Source: Psychromonas sp. L1A2 (GTDB taxonomy: Bacteria; Pseudomonadota; Gammaproteobacteria; Enterobacterales; Psychromonadaceae). Taken from it: DNA of 64,000 nt. The DNA lies in NCBI RefSeq assembly GCF_009828855.1, contig NZ_WUAG01000002.1, positions 1,364,001-1,428,000 on the forward strand, in the 5' to 3' direction. Numbering within the stretch: position 1 is the stretch's first letter; each line of letters begins with the position of its first letter. The notes under the pieces were generated by a model. It was not told where the DNA came from. It saw only the letters and a list, made by a program, of their open reading frames with translations, and searched no databases. Positions 29,022-39,155 of this stretch are shown piece after piece. The translations under genes were made by a program, and so were the position numbers.

Positions 29022-29387
29022 CTATTTATCATCAGGGTGTTGTTGTAAATATGCTTTTTTAGCCAAGTGTTGGTTTTGGGTATTATCAGTCATTTTTACT
29101 TTGTAGTGTAAACCCGCTTTCCCTAACATATGAGCGGCAACGGGTGCTGTGATCAGCAAAAACATGCTGATTAATACTTCTTTTAAGTCCACATGACCAA
29201 GTTGAAAGCTGAAATATATCATCGATGCCATTAAAATACAGGCAACCCCTAGCGTACTGGCTTTCGTTGGTGCGTGTAAACGAGTAAAGTAATCTGGGAG
29301 TTTTGCTAAGCCAATAGAGCCGATTAGCATAACAATGCTACCAAAAACCAATAATATACTCACCACTACTTCTACAAATACAGTCAT
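29022..29387 (-). CDS. mrpG: Na+/H+ antiporter subunit G
   Basis: A 121-residue MnhG/MrpG subunit with three hydrophobic segments (MTVFVEVVVSILLVFGSIVM; LGVACILMASMIYFSF; VLISMFLLITAPVAAHM) and the family motif LPDYFTRLHAPTKASTLG. Part of the multisubunit Mrp complex that exchanges Na+ for H+ across the inner membrane. Last gene of mrpA'CDEFG, 9 nt after mrpF. Confidence 0.92.
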   Translation of the reverse strand: MTVFVEVVVSILLVFGSIVMLIGSIGLAKLPDYFTRLHAPTKASTLGVACILMASMIYFSFQLGHVDLKEVLISMFLLITAPVAAHMLGKAGLHYKVKMTDNTQNQHLAKKAYLQQHPDDK

Positions 29388-29396
29388 TTGTCTTCC

Positions 29397-29666
29397 TTAT
29401 TCGATAATATCGCCACGTAATAAGTACTTACAAAAAGCTGAAGTACTTACAAAACCAAGAACCGCAATTAATAACGCACCCTCATAATAAATCGCGGAAC
29501 CTTGATGAATGCCTAACAAGATGATCAGCGCAATACTATTTATGTACATAGTATCAACGGCAATGATTCTGTCTGGTGTCGTGGGGCCAATGATTAAACG
29601 CCAAGCATTCAAGGCTAAAGCACAACAAATTAACGCACAAGCAATCAGTATAGCGACACTTAACAT
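29397..29666 (-). CDS. mrpF: Na+/H+ antiporter subunit F
   Basis: An 89-residue MrpF subunit with three membrane spans. The conserved RLIIGPTTPDRIIAVDTM (about 23-40) includes the PDR motif with the Asp important in this family. Overlaps mrpE by 7 nt. Confidence 0.92.
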   Translation of the reverse strand: MLSVAILIACALICCALALNAWRLIIGPTTPDRIIAVDTMYINSIALIILLGIHQGSAIYYEGALLIAVLGFVSTSAFCKYLLRGDIIE

Positions 29667-30160
29667 CCGAAAATCTCCTTTAAAGGTGCTTCATAACGTT
29701 CTTTGATAAGCTTAATTAATGCCTGCTCGTCTTCAAGATGCAGCACATGAACATATAACCATGTTCTGTCATCTGACAATTCAACACTCACCGTACCCGG
29801 TGTTAATGAAACACTACTGGTAAAAATAGCGAGTGGCACAGACTCTTTAATGTCCAAAGGCACTGCAATGAAAGCAGGCTTTAAAGTGCGATTATTTTGT
29901 AATACACGCTTCGCTACATCGTAATTAGAGACAACAATGTCAATTAATAAACGAAACGTGTAGGTCACCGCCTTGATAGGTTTTTTTGCGACTGCTGCTT
30001 CTTCACTCAGTGGGGCAACAATCCAAGGGATAGCAATAGCAAACACAGCCCCTAACACCATATGTCCACGACTAAAGTCATGCAAAATTTGCCACACTAA
30101 CCATAATAATATGCTGTGGTAAGGGGTGGGAAACCAAACGAATTTGCGAACTTTATCCAT
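29660..30160 (-). CDS. mrpE: Na+/H+ antiporter subunit E
   Basis: A 166-residue MrpE protein. N-terminal membrane segments (about 11-50) precede a cytoplasmic domain with SVSLTPGTVSVELSDD, the family hallmark, and LYVHVLHLED. ATG overlaps the mrpD stop by 1 nt. Confidence 0.92.
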   Translation of the reverse strand: MDKVRKFVWFPTPYHSILLWLVWQILHDFSRGHMVLGAVFAIAIPWIVAPLSEEAAVAKKPIKAVTYTFRLLIDIVVSNYDVAKRVLQNNRTLKPAFIAVPLDIKESVPLAIFTSSVSLTPGTVSVELSDDRTWLYVHVLHLEDEQALIKLIKERYEAPLKEIFGC

Positions 30161-31671
30161 TATTTAGCGACCTCGTTAAGTTGTTGTAAACTCAAACCTG
30201 CTTTAAGTTGCTCTGCAGCCAATTGCGTATAATCACTTACTGGTCCTCCAAAAATAACCATCAAAGGGAGTATCACGACCAATAAACCAATGGCTAAATA
30301 TTGAAGTGGATGACCTTTTAGTGCACTAGTGTTTTCACCATTGGTTCGCCAAAACAATGAGGTACCCGCACGTGATAAGGCGATTAAAGCAATCAATCCT
30401 CCCACTAGTATAATTGGGAAAACCCACATTGCCTCACTTGCGTTAGTGACTGACTGTAAAATCAATGCTTTACCAACAAACCCTGATAGTGGCGGCATAC
30501 CAATTAAAGCGATGGCTAATAAAGCAAAAATAAAGCCCAAAATGCCTGCTTGTGGCATTGCTCTAGCGGCAACAAAACGATCTTCTGCTTGACCACGTTG
30601 TTGTTGGATTAATCCTGCTAACAAGAACATAGCAGCACAAGCGATTGTACTATGTAGTAAGTAATAAATTCCTGCTGAAGTGGCCTGTACTGTGTTCAAA
30701 CTAATGGTCACCAATAGCGTACCGACGGATACGATGACCAAGTTACTACAAAGCACCCGCAAACTTTTACTCGCGAGTACTGCAATGGCACCAATAGCAA
30801 TCGTTAATAAAGCAATCGGCCACAACCATGGTAAGGCGATATTCGCCAGTTCACCAGCTTGGTCACCAAATATCACTCCATGTACTCGCCAAATACTATA
30901 AATACCCACTTTAGTCATAATCGCAAATAATGCAGCGACTGGTGTACTTGTAGACGAGTAAGCCTTAGGCAACCAAAAGTGCAAGGGAAGCATCGCCGCT
31001 TTCAAGCCAAAAACTGCCAATAACAATAAGGCCCCTGACTTGGCAATCAGTAATTCGTTGCTGGAGAGCAGTGGAATTCTATCAGCCATATCAGCAAAAT
31101 TAAGTGTCCCTAACGTGCCGTACAATGTACCTAGTGCAAATAAAAATAAAGATGAACCAATTAAGTTAAGAAATACATAATGGATATTAGCTTGTGTCCG
31201 TTGCTTGCCCCCTCCGTGTATCATGAGAGAGTACGAAGCGATTAACAACACTTCGAAAAACACAAATAAGTTAAACGCATCACCGGTTAAAAATGCCCCG
31301 TTAATCCCCATTAGTTGGAACATAATGAGTGTGTGAAAAAACGCGCCAGTTTTATCTTCTCCAGCACTCGCGTACATGGTAACCGCTAAGCCTAAAATAG
31401 CACTTAAACAAACCATTAATACCGAGAATAGATCAGCGACTAATACAATGCCAAAAGGAGCGGACCAATCACCAAGTGCATACACTTGAATACCTTGTGC
31501 CTGAACTTTGAATAGTAGCGAAAAGGCAACCACGACCATTAAAATATTAGCGGTGATGCTCACTACACGTTGTTTGCTTAAGGAGTTACTTAAACCTGGA
31601 AAAAGTAGAGCAACAGCCACAAAAAAAGGTATTAATACTGGGAAAATAACTAAGTGGTCAAACAAACTCAT
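30160..31671 (-). CDS. mrpD: Na+/H+ antiporter subunit D
   Basis: A 503-residue polytopic protein homologous to NuoL/M/N-type proton channels (about 14 membrane spans). The proton-path Glu in FEVLLIASYSLM and the Lys-containing helix ALFGLKAAMLPLHFWLPKAY region (LKAAMLPLHFWLPKAYSST) are visible. Overlaps neighbours on both sides by one base. Confidence 0.94.
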   Translation of the reverse strand: MSLFDHLVIFPVLIPFFVAVALLFPGLSNSLSKQRVVSITANILMVVVAFSLLFKVQAQGIQVYALGDWSAPFGIVLVADLFSVLMVCLSAILGLAVTMYASAGEDKTGAFFHTLIMFQLMGINGAFLTGDAFNLFVFFEVLLIASYSLMIHGGGKQRTQANIHYVFLNLIGSSLFLFALGTLYGTLGTLNFADMADRIPLLSSNELLIAKSGALLLLAVFGLKAAMLPLHFWLPKAYSSTSTPVAALFAIMTKVGIYSIWRVHGVIFGDQAGELANIALPWLWPIALLTIAIGAIAVLASKSLRVLCSNLVIVSVGTLLVTISLNTVQATSAGIYYLLHSTIACAAMFLLAGLIQQQRGQAEDRFVAARAMPQAGILGFIFALLAIALIGMPPLSGFVGKALILQSVTNASEAMWVFPIILVGGLIALIALSRAGTSLFWRTNGENTSALKGHPLQYLAIGLLVVILPLMVIFGGPVSDYTQLAAEQLKAGLSLQQLNEVAK

Positions 31672-32021
31672 TAGGATTTATCCTCAGCTAAAGGGTCAAA
31701 AGGTTCTAAACCATCTACGTGATCACTGCCTAAATCTGCGCGTCCTCGCATTGCTAAAATCACAGCAAAAGCGGTCATGGCAAAGCCAATAACAATCGCC
31801 GTTAGTACTAACGCCTGCGGTAGTGGATCTGCGTAATTTTCACTACTGCTAAGTACTGCTGGTGCGCCGATGGTTAGTCCACCACTGGCAAATAAAAACA
31901 AGTTAACCGCGTAAGACAATAAAGTAAGCCCAATAACTAATGTAAAAGTATGACCACGTAGCATTAAAAAGATGCCACAGGTACTCATGAAGCCGACACA
32001 AACTGCGTAGACTAATTCCAT
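31671..32021 (-). CDS. mrpC: Na+/H+ antiporter subunit C
   Basis: A 116-residue NuoK-like subunit with three membrane segments. The motif GLTLLSYAVNLFLFASG and the late DPLPQALVLTAIVIGFAMTA are typical. Overlaps mrpA' by one base. Confidence 0.94.
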   Translation of the reverse strand: MELVYAVCVGFMSTCGIFLMLRGHTFTLVIGLTLLSYAVNLFLFASGGLTIGAPAVLSSSENYADPLPQALVLTAIVIGFAMTAFAVILAMRGRADLGSDHVDGLEPFDPLAEDKS

Positions 32022-34816
32022 TATCTTTCTCCTACTGTGAGTCGTTCTGTTGTCGTTAACTTGCCTAAGCTCGCTAATATAAGCAATGTCGCACCAATAA
32101 CAGTGAAGTAAACACCGATATCAAATACCAATGCACTAGCAAGCTCGAATTTACCTATCCAAGGTAACGAAACATATTCAAACCAAGAGGTTAAGAACGG
32201 TCTACCAAAGATCCAACTACCCAAGCCAGTTAATCCAGCGATCGTTAGTCCAATCGCGATCATATAGTGATAACTCACACTGACTCTTTTAGCCATCCAA
32301 TCAACACCGTGTGCCAGATATTGTTGAATTAGCGCAATCGAAGTAATTAAACCAGCAATGAAACCACCGCCAGGTAAATTGTGTCCGCGCATAAATATAT
32401 AAGCTGAAATAAGCAAAAATAGTGGCAACAAACTTTGTGAGACAACCGATAATAATACAGGATATTTATCTTTAGCCCATAATCGCCCAGCGTAATCTTT
32501 AGTGCGCACTGATAAACGCATGCGAGCAATTAGCTTGTGAATACCTAATGCAGCAATCCCAAGTACCGTTATCTCGCCAAAAGTATCAAAACCACGGAAA
32601 TCAACCAGAATAACGTTCACCACATTGGTTCCGCCACCGCCTGTTTTCGCATTAGCCAAGAAGAATGCAGAAATACTATCCAAAGGATGGGTCATTAAAG
32701 CAAAACAAATACTACCAATAATACAGCCTATGAATGATGCCACGGTCAAGTCGCGTACAAAATGACTAGGACGACTTTTACTCGTTGGGGTTTGCTGAGG
32801 GAAAAAATAAAGCGCCAGCAATAACAAAATAACCGTTACAATTTCTACCGATAGTTGAGTAAGCGCTAAGTCGGGAGCAGAGAAGTAAGCAAAGGTTATC
32901 GAAACGACTAAACCGACTAGTGACAGCATTAATAACGCAATGAGACGGTAATGGCTCCAAATAATGGTGGCGAGCGAACCTGCAATAATCAAAATAGCAG
33001 CAACAAGTACAGCACCATTGATAGGCGTACCGGGCACACTTCCTCTCGTTGTATCGAGTTCAAACAAAGGCGGTGCTATCAGCAATAAAGCGAAGAAACA
33101 AAGACAAAAAGCATAACGCTGTAAAGAACCGTTTTCTAATATCATGGTTATTTTTTGCGCCCACGTTACACAAGCCTGAATACAACCTTCAAATACTAAT
33201 TTTGCATCAATATCAGGAAACATCCCTGCAAATTTAAATAAATGTTTACGGTTCAAGTAAATCGCAACACCACCCATAATCGCCATCCCACTCATTAGCA
33301 ATGGGAGATTCAATCCATGCCAAATGGCTAAACTATATTCAGGTAACGTATGGTTAAGGACCGCCAATGAAGTACTTTGTAACAATGGACCAATAGTATA
33401 GTTAGGAAAAATACCGACCAACAAACAAATCGTCACTAAAATTTCCACAGGAACACGCATATAACGTGGTGGCTCGTGTGGTGTTTTAGTTAAGCCTTTA
33501 GGCTCACCGTTAAAAAACACATCATGAATGAAGCGCAGTGAATAAGCGACAGAAAAGGCAGCGGCAATCGTCGCTAAAACAGGAATTAACCAAGACATAG
33601 AGCCTAAAATGCTTTGTTCTAAGGTTTCAGCAAAGAACATTTCTTTAGATAAAAATCCATTCAACAGAGGCACACCTGCCATCGATGCAGAGGCAACCAT
33701 CGCTAACGTCGCAGTGATAGGCATGTATTTCCATAGCCCATTAATTTTACGCATATCTCGCGAACCAGATTCATGGTCAATAATACCTGCAGCCATAAAT
33801 AATGACGCTTTAAAAACGGCATGATTCATGATGTGAAATATTGCAGCAATCGCAGCTAATTCGGTATTTAAGCCAAGTAACAGTACGATCAAACCAAGAT
33901 GACTGATAGTCGAATAAGCTAACAGCCCTTTTAAATCATGTTTAAATAATGCAGTGTAAGCCCCCAATAACATAGTAAATAAACCGGTTAAAGAGACCAC
34001 CACAAACCACACTTCCGTGCCGGCTAATACTGGGTAAAAACGCGCTAACAAGAAAATACCTGCTTTTACCATAGTCGCCGAGTGCAAATAAGCACTGACC
34101 GGCGTAGGAGCAGCCATTGCGTGAGGCAACCAAAAATGAAATGGGAATTGGGCAGATTTAGTAAATGCACCAATTAAAAATAGACTTAAAATAGCTAAAT
34201 AATAAGGACTTTGTTTTACCAACTCACCACTGTTGAGGACAACATCTAATTCGTAACTACCAACGACCTGACCTAATAGGATAATCCCAGCTAATAACGC
34301 TAAACCACCAGCACCGGTAATAGTCAGCGCCATTCTAGCGCCTTTACGTGCATCACTATTATGTGACCAAAAACCAATTAGCAGGAACGAGCTAATACTG
34401 GTTAACTCCCAATAGAACCAGAGTTGTAGCATGTTGTTTGACATAACAATGCCGAGCATGGCCGTCATAAACATAATCAAATAACAGTAAAAACGCCCCA
34501 TATGGTCTTTTTCAGATAAATAGTAACGCGCATATAAAATAACCAGTAGACCAATCCCCAAGATCAATATACTGAATAATGCAGCTAAGCCATCGAGCCG
34601 AAATGATAACGATAAACCTAATTGAGGGATCCACTCAATACTCTTGCTAAAAGACTCCCCATCCAATACCGCTGGTAAATCGAGAAAAATCAAGCAAAGC
34701 GCTAAAGCCGGTAACAAGGCCGTTGCCAGCGTACATGCGCTACGATTAAGTTTATTGGCGAGTAAGGGAACGATAATCCCGAACATGGGTAAAAATGGCA
34801 CCCAGAAATAATGCAT
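32021..34816 (-). CDS. mrpA: Na+/H+ antiporter subunit A with fused B domain
   Basis: A 931-residue protein. Residues 1 to about 650 are NuoL-like (FYCYLIMFMTAMLGIVMSNN, FWSHNSDARKGARMALTITG, AMAAPTPVSAYLHSATMVKA, FLSKEMFF). The C-terminal part (about 690-930) holds the MrpA-tail and a MrpB-like domain (NVVNVILVDFRGFDTFGEI, RGHNLPGGGFIAGLI). A and B are separate genes in Bacillus; the fused A' with operon order A'CDEFG is the group-2 form seen in Vibrio and Pseudomonas. First gene of the operon; GGAGC lies 8 nt before ATG. Likely serves sodium and pH homeostasis in a marine cell. Confidence 0.95.
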   Translation of the reverse strand: MHYFWVPFLPMFGIIVPLLANKLNRSACTLATALLPALALCLIFLDLPAVLDGESFSKSIEWIPQLGLSLSFRLDGLAALFSILILGIGLLVILYARYYLSEKDHMGRFYCYLIMFMTAMLGIVMSNNMLQLWFYWELTSISSFLLIGFWSHNSDARKGARMALTITGAGGLALLAGIILLGQVVGSYELDVVLNSGELVKQSPYYLAILSLFLIGAFTKSAQFPFHFWLPHAMAAPTPVSAYLHSATMVKAGIFLLARFYPVLAGTEVWFVVVSLTGLFTMLLGAYTALFKHDLKGLLAYSTISHLGLIVLLLGLNTELAAIAAIFHIMNHAVFKASLFMAAGIIDHESGSRDMRKINGLWKYMPITATLAMVASASMAGVPLLNGFLSKEMFFAETLEQSILGSMSWLIPVLATIAAAFSVAYSLRFIHDVFFNGEPKGLTKTPHEPPRYMRVPVEILVTICLLVGIFPNYTIGPLLQSTSLAVLNHTLPEYSLAIWHGLNLPLLMSGMAIMGGVAIYLNRKHLFKFAGMFPDIDAKLVFEGCIQACVTWAQKITMILENGSLQRYAFCLCFFALLLIAPPLFELDTTRGSVPGTPINGAVLVAAILIIAGSLATIIWSHYRLIALLMLSLVGLVVSITFAYFSAPDLALTQLSVEIVTVILLLLALYFFPQQTPTSKSRPSHFVRDLTVASFIGCIIGSICFALMTHPLDSISAFFLANAKTGGGGTNVVNVILVDFRGFDTFGEITVLGIAALGIHKLIARMRLSVRTKDYAGRLWAKDKYPVLLSVVSQSLLPLFLLISAYIFMRGHNLPGGGFIAGLITSIALIQQYLAHGVDWMAKRVSVSYHYMIAIGLTIAGLTGLGSWIFGRPFLTSWFEYVSLPWIGKFELASALVFDIGVYFTVIGATLLILASLGKLTTTERLTVGER

Positions 34817-35403
34817 TTAAGCGAAGCTCCGTTAGCTAAGTGGTTGGTATTCCCGACCACGATAATGATTAATTGGATAAAAATCAACGCCTTATTATGT
34901 CCAAAATTACTAAAGCACTGATTATAAAGACTTTCTATTTTCGCACTTAAGTTACCATTCAAATAATGTTTTTATTACGGTTATTTTTTGGTTGAACTGA
35001 TACTTGCTCTCCCCTGATAAAATGCAATAAAGCGTATTTATACCAAGGCTGTTGTTTGGATCGCTATTAAAGTCAAACAGTATTCGTTTTCATTATTATA
35101 GGACTAATCATATTGAATGTTTATTTAATATGATGTGTTCTCACTCGTTTACTATCCAATCGAATATATCAATAATTGTGTTGATTTTGAAACACTAAGC
35201 TTGTTATGTAATGACTTGAATTGTACTGCTGAAGAATTGCTTGAAGTTTATTACGAATCAAAAAATAACGTACAAAAACAAAAAATAGGCTTGCTCTACA
35301 AGAAGTAGGCAAATTTTTATCTTTCAACCACTTTTATCAAACGCCAGAAACAAAAAAATCAACCATAAGGTTGATTTCTGTGTTCTTCAATAAGAAGAAA
35401 ATT
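34817..35403. other. Intergenic region between mrpA' and the tRNA cluster
   Basis: About 590 bp, AT-rich. It should contain the mrp promoter near 34830-34950. Toward the tRNA end, 35359-35404 repeats a weak AAATCAACC...GGTTGATTT inverted repeat (35358-35381), possibly the tRNA operon terminator read on the minus strand. The only open frame worth noting is listed separately at 35135. Confidence 0.4.
35135..35308 (+). CDS. Possible small ORF of 57 codons, doubtful
   Basis: A GTG-started frame (VFSLVYYPIEYINNCVDFET at its start, followed by an acidic EELLEVYY stretch and a Lys-rich end) has protein-like composition, but there is no clear ribosome site. I do not recognise it. It might be a real small protein or the remnant of a larger gene lost between mrp and the tRNAs. 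Confidence 0.25.
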   Translation: MFSLVYYPIEYINNCVDFETLSLLCNDLNCTAEELLEVYYESKNNVQKQKIGLLYKK

Positions 35404-35478
35404 TGGAGCGGGCAGCGGGAATCGAACCCGCATTATCAGCTTGGAAGGCTGGAGTAATAGCCATTATACGATGCCCGC
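35404..35478 (-). tRNA. glyT: tRNA-Gly (anticodon TCC)
   Basis: 75-nt cloverleaf including an encoded CCA. Acceptor GCGGGCA/TGCCCGC, discriminator U, anticodon loop CTTCCAA, T-loop GGTTCGATTCC. Very close to E. coli glyT. Confidence 0.97.
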
Positions 35479-35569
35479 AAATCTAGCATCAAGTAGCGTA
35501 AGCTACAAAGCAAAAAACAATGCTGTGCATTGTTATTTACTGTCTCACTGTGACAAGTGAGAAAAAATA

Positions 35570-35653
35570 TGGTGGAGGGAGGTGGATTCGAACCACCGAA
35601 GCTTTCGCGACAGATTTACAATCTGTTCCCTTTGGCCACTCGGGAACCCCTCC
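35570..35653 (-). tRNA. tyrU: tRNA-Tyr (anticodon GTA)
   Basis: 84-nt class II tRNA with a long variable arm (GTCGCGAAAGC region) and encoded CCA. Acceptor GGAGGGG/TCCCTCC, anticodon loop in GATTGTAAATC. Cotranscribed with the flanking tRNAs. Confidence 0.97.
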
Positions 35654-35663
35654 AGTACTTAGA

Positions 35664-35739
<76 letters not shown>

Positions 35740-35856
35740 GCTGTCTAAGTGCCGCGAATATTAAAGAACTTGAGGACTCCTTGCAAGCCTTTCTTAGAAA
35801 AAAAGAGTAGTTTTTTGATTGTTTGCTTAAAAAAAAATCAATTTGGTGTTTTTCGA

Positions 35857-36828
35857 CTAATTATTCGCCAAACGTAAGGATATTTCACCACCTATGTAAG
35901 GTTTTATTTCATTGTCTATTTCTAGCAATAAAGCGCCTTGCTCATTAATACCTCTGCAAATGCCCGTTTGTACATTATCAGCAACAATTAAATTAACTTG
36001 TTTATTAAGAAAGTAATCCAATTCAAACCAACGATCTAAAAATGGGGCTAAGCCTTTTTCTTCATAATCACTTAATAAAGAGTGTAGTTCTTTAATAAGC
36101 AAGCCTGACAACTGATTACGGTCAACAGGTTGTGTACTGATATTATTTAAATCTATCCAAGGTTGGTCAATTAATTTACCTTGCTGCTCAGGCATTCTCA
36201 CATTAATACCAATACCAATGACACTATGACAAACGTCCGAGGCTTGTGCGTTTAACTCTATCAAGATTCCTGCGAGCTTTTTCCCTTGATAATAAAGATC
36301 ATTAGGCCACTTTAAGCCTACACCATGTAATCCTAGCTTTTCTAATGCATTAACCGTTGCAATGCCCACCAGCAAACTTAAACCCGAAGCTTTATCTATG
36401 CCAGCTTCTAAACGCCAGTACATTGAAAAATATAAATGAGAAGCAAAAGGAGAAACCCATTCTCTGCCTCTACGACCACGCCCTGCAGCTTGGTACTCTG
36501 CTATACAAGTTTGGCCGTTGCTAATGTTCGGTAATTTATCCAATAAATATTGATTAGTGGATTCAAGAATTTGCTCTACATGGACATTATCTACGCCACT
36601 CACTTGTTGGATGATGTGTTGATTTAGTAAGGTTAGAGGAACGGCACTGCAATAACCTTTACCAGTGACTTTATAAATATCTAAACCGATTTCCTGCAAC
36701 GCTTTTATATAGTTATTAACAGAGGTTCTTGATACACCTAACAGTTCACCAATTTTTTCACCAGAGTGAAACTCTCCATCAGCGAGTAAAGCAATGAGTT
36801 GATTACCTTTTTCATTTAATTCAGACAT
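35857..36828 (-). CDS. birA: Biotin-protein ligase / biotin operon repressor
   Basis: A 323-residue bifunctional BirA. N-terminal winged helix (about 8-60: GEKIGELLGVSRTSVNNYIK), catalytic domain with GRGRRGREWVSPFASHLYFS (about 115-134), KWPNDLYYQGKKLAGILIE (about 174-192) and a C-terminal SH3-like domain. It attaches biotin to carrier domains, here including the carboxylase at the left edge, and represses bio genes. Overlaps murB by 8 nt, as in other gammaproteobacteria. Confidence 0.96.
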   Translation of the reverse strand: MSELNEKGNQLIALLADGEFHSGEKIGELLGVSRTSVNNYIKALQEIGLDIYKVTGKGYCSAVPLTLLNQHIIQQVSGVDNVHVEQILESTNQYLLDKLPNISNGQTCIAEYQAAGRGRRGREWVSPFASHLYFSMYWRLEAGIDKASGLSLLVGIATVNALEKLGLHGVGLKWPNDLYYQGKKLAGILIELNAQASDVCHSVIGIGINVRMPEQQGKLIDQPWIDLNNISTQPVDRNQLSGLLIKELHSLLSDYEEKGLAPFLDRWFELDYFLNKQVNLIVADNVQTGICRGINEQGALLLEIDNEIKPYIGGEISLRLANN

Positions 36829-37882
36829 TTTCTATTACCTGTAGCAAATTGGTTTCACCTTGCGCATCAATAAATCGAACTTCATGCTCTAACAATACAG
36901 CGAACTTATGTAAGACTTGCTCTCTAACATGCCATGCTAATTGAATAACATCGGATGCCGTTGCTTTACCATCTTCGTTAATAAGTACTAATGCTTGTTG
37001 CAAATGAACGGCGGCGCCACCTATTTTTTTACCTTTTAACCCGCATTGGTCAATTAACCAACCTGCGGCCAATTTTACCGAACCGTCATGCTGTGGATAA
37101 TGTGGCATATCAGGATGATGAGATAACAGTTGTTCACTCAAGTTGTCACTAACAATAGGATTTTTAAAGAAGCTACCAGCATTACCTAGCACTTTAGGAT
37201 CGGGTAATTTTTCGCTGCGAATACGACACACACTATCAAAAATTTGTTGTGCGCTCACTGATGACTCAGTTTCATCAAGCCCTTGTAATAAACCGTATCG
37301 ACAATGTGCTTGCCATTGCTTAGGCAATTTAAGTGAAACTGACGTAATTAATGCACGATCTTTTAATTCACCTTTAAAAATACTGTCTCGGTAAGCAAAC
37401 AAACAACCTTCATTGCTAAGGGTTTTAAGTGTGCCCTCTTCTAAATCAATATAGTCTACGCTAGTACAGAAGTCTTTAAATTCAACACCATAAGCACCAA
37501 TATTTTGTACTGGTGCAGCGCCTACAACACCTGGAATCAATGCAAGGTTTTCTAAACCATCAATACCCTGTGCAACCGTATCTTCTACAAGTTCATGCCA
37601 ATCTTCACCGGCAGCCACTTCTAACAAGTAATCTTGATTATGTTCGCTTTGAGTTATGCCCATTAATTCAACTTTAATCACCAAGCCGCTAAAGTCATTA
37701 CAAAATAACGTATTGCTTCCACCACCTAATACTAAAATAGGTTTGTTCGCTGCGCGTGTTTTTTTAATTAATGCCAATAATTGAGGTAATTCAGATAATT
37801 GCTGAAAATGAAAAAGGAGATGCGCATGAGCATCAATTGAAAAGCTATTAAAAGCCTTGAGCGAGCTGTTTTTTTCAATCAT
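36821..37882 (-). CDS. murB: UDP-N-acetylenolpyruvoylglucosamine reductase
   Basis: A 353-residue type I MurB that reduces enolpyruvyl-UDP-GlcNAc to UDP-MurNAc in the cytosol with FAD and NADPH. FAD-binding motif LVLGGGSNTLFCNDF (about 51-65), LALIPGVVGAAPVQNIGAYG (about 112-131), catalytic region YRDSIFK, the proton-donating Ser in LGNAGSFFKNP (about 237-247) and the C-terminal Glu in LEHEVRFI. Confidence 0.96.
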   Translation of the reverse strand: MIEKNSSLKAFNSFSIDAHAHLLFHFQQLSELPQLLALIKKTRAANKPILVLGGGSNTLFCNDFSGLVIKVELMGITQSEHNQDYLLEVAAGEDWHELVEDTVAQGIDGLENLALIPGVVGAAPVQNIGAYGVEFKDFCTSVDYIDLEEGTLKTLSNEGCLFAYRDSIFKGELKDRALITSVSLKLPKQWQAHCRYGLLQGLDETESSVSAQQIFDSVCRIRSEKLPDPKVLGNAGSFFKNPIVSDNLSEQLLSHHPDMPHYPQHDGSVKLAAGWLIDQCGLKGKKIGGAAVHLQQALVLINEDGKATASDVIQLAWHVREQVLHKFAVLLEHEVRFIDAQGETNLLQVIENV

Positions 37883-38002
37883 GATAAAACCTTATGGCGT
37901 TAATATGGCTGCACTAATTTTTTAATGAGAAAGTATTGCTAAGTCAGTGACGAATAACTAGTTTACCTTATCAAGCACCTGAAACAAACGACCGGACTTT
38001 AA

Positions 38003-38425
38003 ATGGACCTTAATTCACTGCAATTTAGCCAGTTACAAAAAGAACACATTCCTTTGGTAAATCAATTTTATAAGCAGGTTTATAAGAAGGGCCTTGCGAA
38101 TAAAAGCGAGCAAGTGTTTGTATTGAAAACAACCCAAATACTGTGTGCAGCACGTTTAAAAGAAGTACAAGGTAGTTTGCTATTAACTGGAGTGGCTTGT
38201 TTAGAGGAACATCGTAAACAAGGCCTCGCAAGCTTGTTGATTACTCATTTATTAACAACACAGCAACAGAATATTTATTGCTTTCCTTATCCACACTTGC
38301 AAGTATTTTATGAAAAGCTTGGTTTTACACTTTACGATCCTGAGCAGTTACCCGAAAGATTAGGTAGTCAATATCAAAATTATAATAATCGTAAACATTT
38401 GTTATGCATGGTTCATAAGCATTAG
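38003..38425 (+). CDS. GNAT-family acetyltransferase
   Basis: A 140-residue GNAT protein. The acetyl-CoA-binding segment is EEHRKQGLASLLITHLL (about 68-84), preceded by a beta strand with LLLTGVACL, and the C-terminal LQVFYEKLGFTLY is a classic GNAT ending. Single gene, divergent from murB; substrate unknown. Confidence 0.8.
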   Translation: MDLNSLQFSQLQKEHIPLVNQFYKQVYKKGLANKSEQVFVLKTTQILCAARLKEVQGSLLLTGVACLEEHRKQGLASLLITHLLTTQQQNIYCFPYPHLQVFYEKLGFTLYDPEQLPERLGSQYQNYNNRKHLLCMVHKH

Positions 38426-38512
38426 TATTCAAACCTATGTTGGATACTAATGCGCTACACAATACTTCAATTCACTCAAATAAGTTAAAAACGATTTGAA
38501 TAGGCTTAGCAA

Positions 38513-38956
38513 TTATTCAAATAAACTTAATAAGTCTGCATAACCTTGTTCTGCCATTTTATCTTTTTCAATAAAACGTAATGAAGCAGAGTTGATACAG
38601 TAACGTAAACCTGTTGGTGCTGGTCCGTCGTCAAAGACATGTCCCAAATGAGAGTCTGCACCGGTACTTCTGACTTCGGTGCGTTGAGAAAATAGTTTAG
38701 TATCAATTTTTTCCGTCAATTCTATTTGTGCAATAGGCTGCGTAAAACTTGGCCAACCACAATGTGCATCAAACTTATCTAACGAACTGAATAATGGCTC
38801 ACCTGACACAATATCAACATAAATGCCTGGTGCAGTGTTATCCCAATATAAATTATTAAAAGGAGGCTCTGTGCCCTCTTCTTGCGTCACTTGATATTGA
38901 AGATTGTTTAATTGTTGTTTTAATTCGTCTTGCGATGGTTTTTTAAATTCGCTCAT
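38513..38956 (-). CDS. msrB: Peptide methionine-(R)-S-oxide reductase
   Basis: A 147-residue MsrB that reduces the R form of methionine sulfoxide in proteins. Motifs: [25 protein letters not shown], the catalytic Cys in [13 protein letters not shown] (about residue 122), [12 protein letters not shown]. The two CxxC zinc motifs of classical MsrB are absent (VSGEP in place of CxxC), so it belongs to the zinc-free form. Resolving Cys candidate: C66 in DAHCGW. Single gene. Confidence 0.95.
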   Translation of the reverse strand: MSEFKKPSQDELKQQLNNLQYQVTQEEGTEPPFNNLYWDNTAPGIYVDIVSGEPLFSSLDKFDAHCGWPSFTQPIAQIELTEKIDTKLFSQRTEVRSTGADSHLGHVFDDGPAPTGLRYCINSASLRFIEKDKMAEQGYADLLSLFE

Positions 38957-39155
38957 TACTTTTCCTCTTTATTTTATGTACTCGATAATACGACTTTATT
39001 AGTAGAAATAAAACGCCAAAAACACTGCGGTCTTTCTCTCGGTTATTAGAATAAGCACTTGACGCATAATTTAAAAAACGTAACTATTAATCTATGATTA
39101 AAGAATGTTTCATTATTCATAATGTAACTCACTATCAACATATTTAGGTAATTCG

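Noticed and set aside
32021..34816. NADH dehydrogenase (complex I) subunits
   Set aside because: Subunits A, C and D resemble NuoL/K/M, but the presence of E, F and G and the gene order define an Mrp antiporter.
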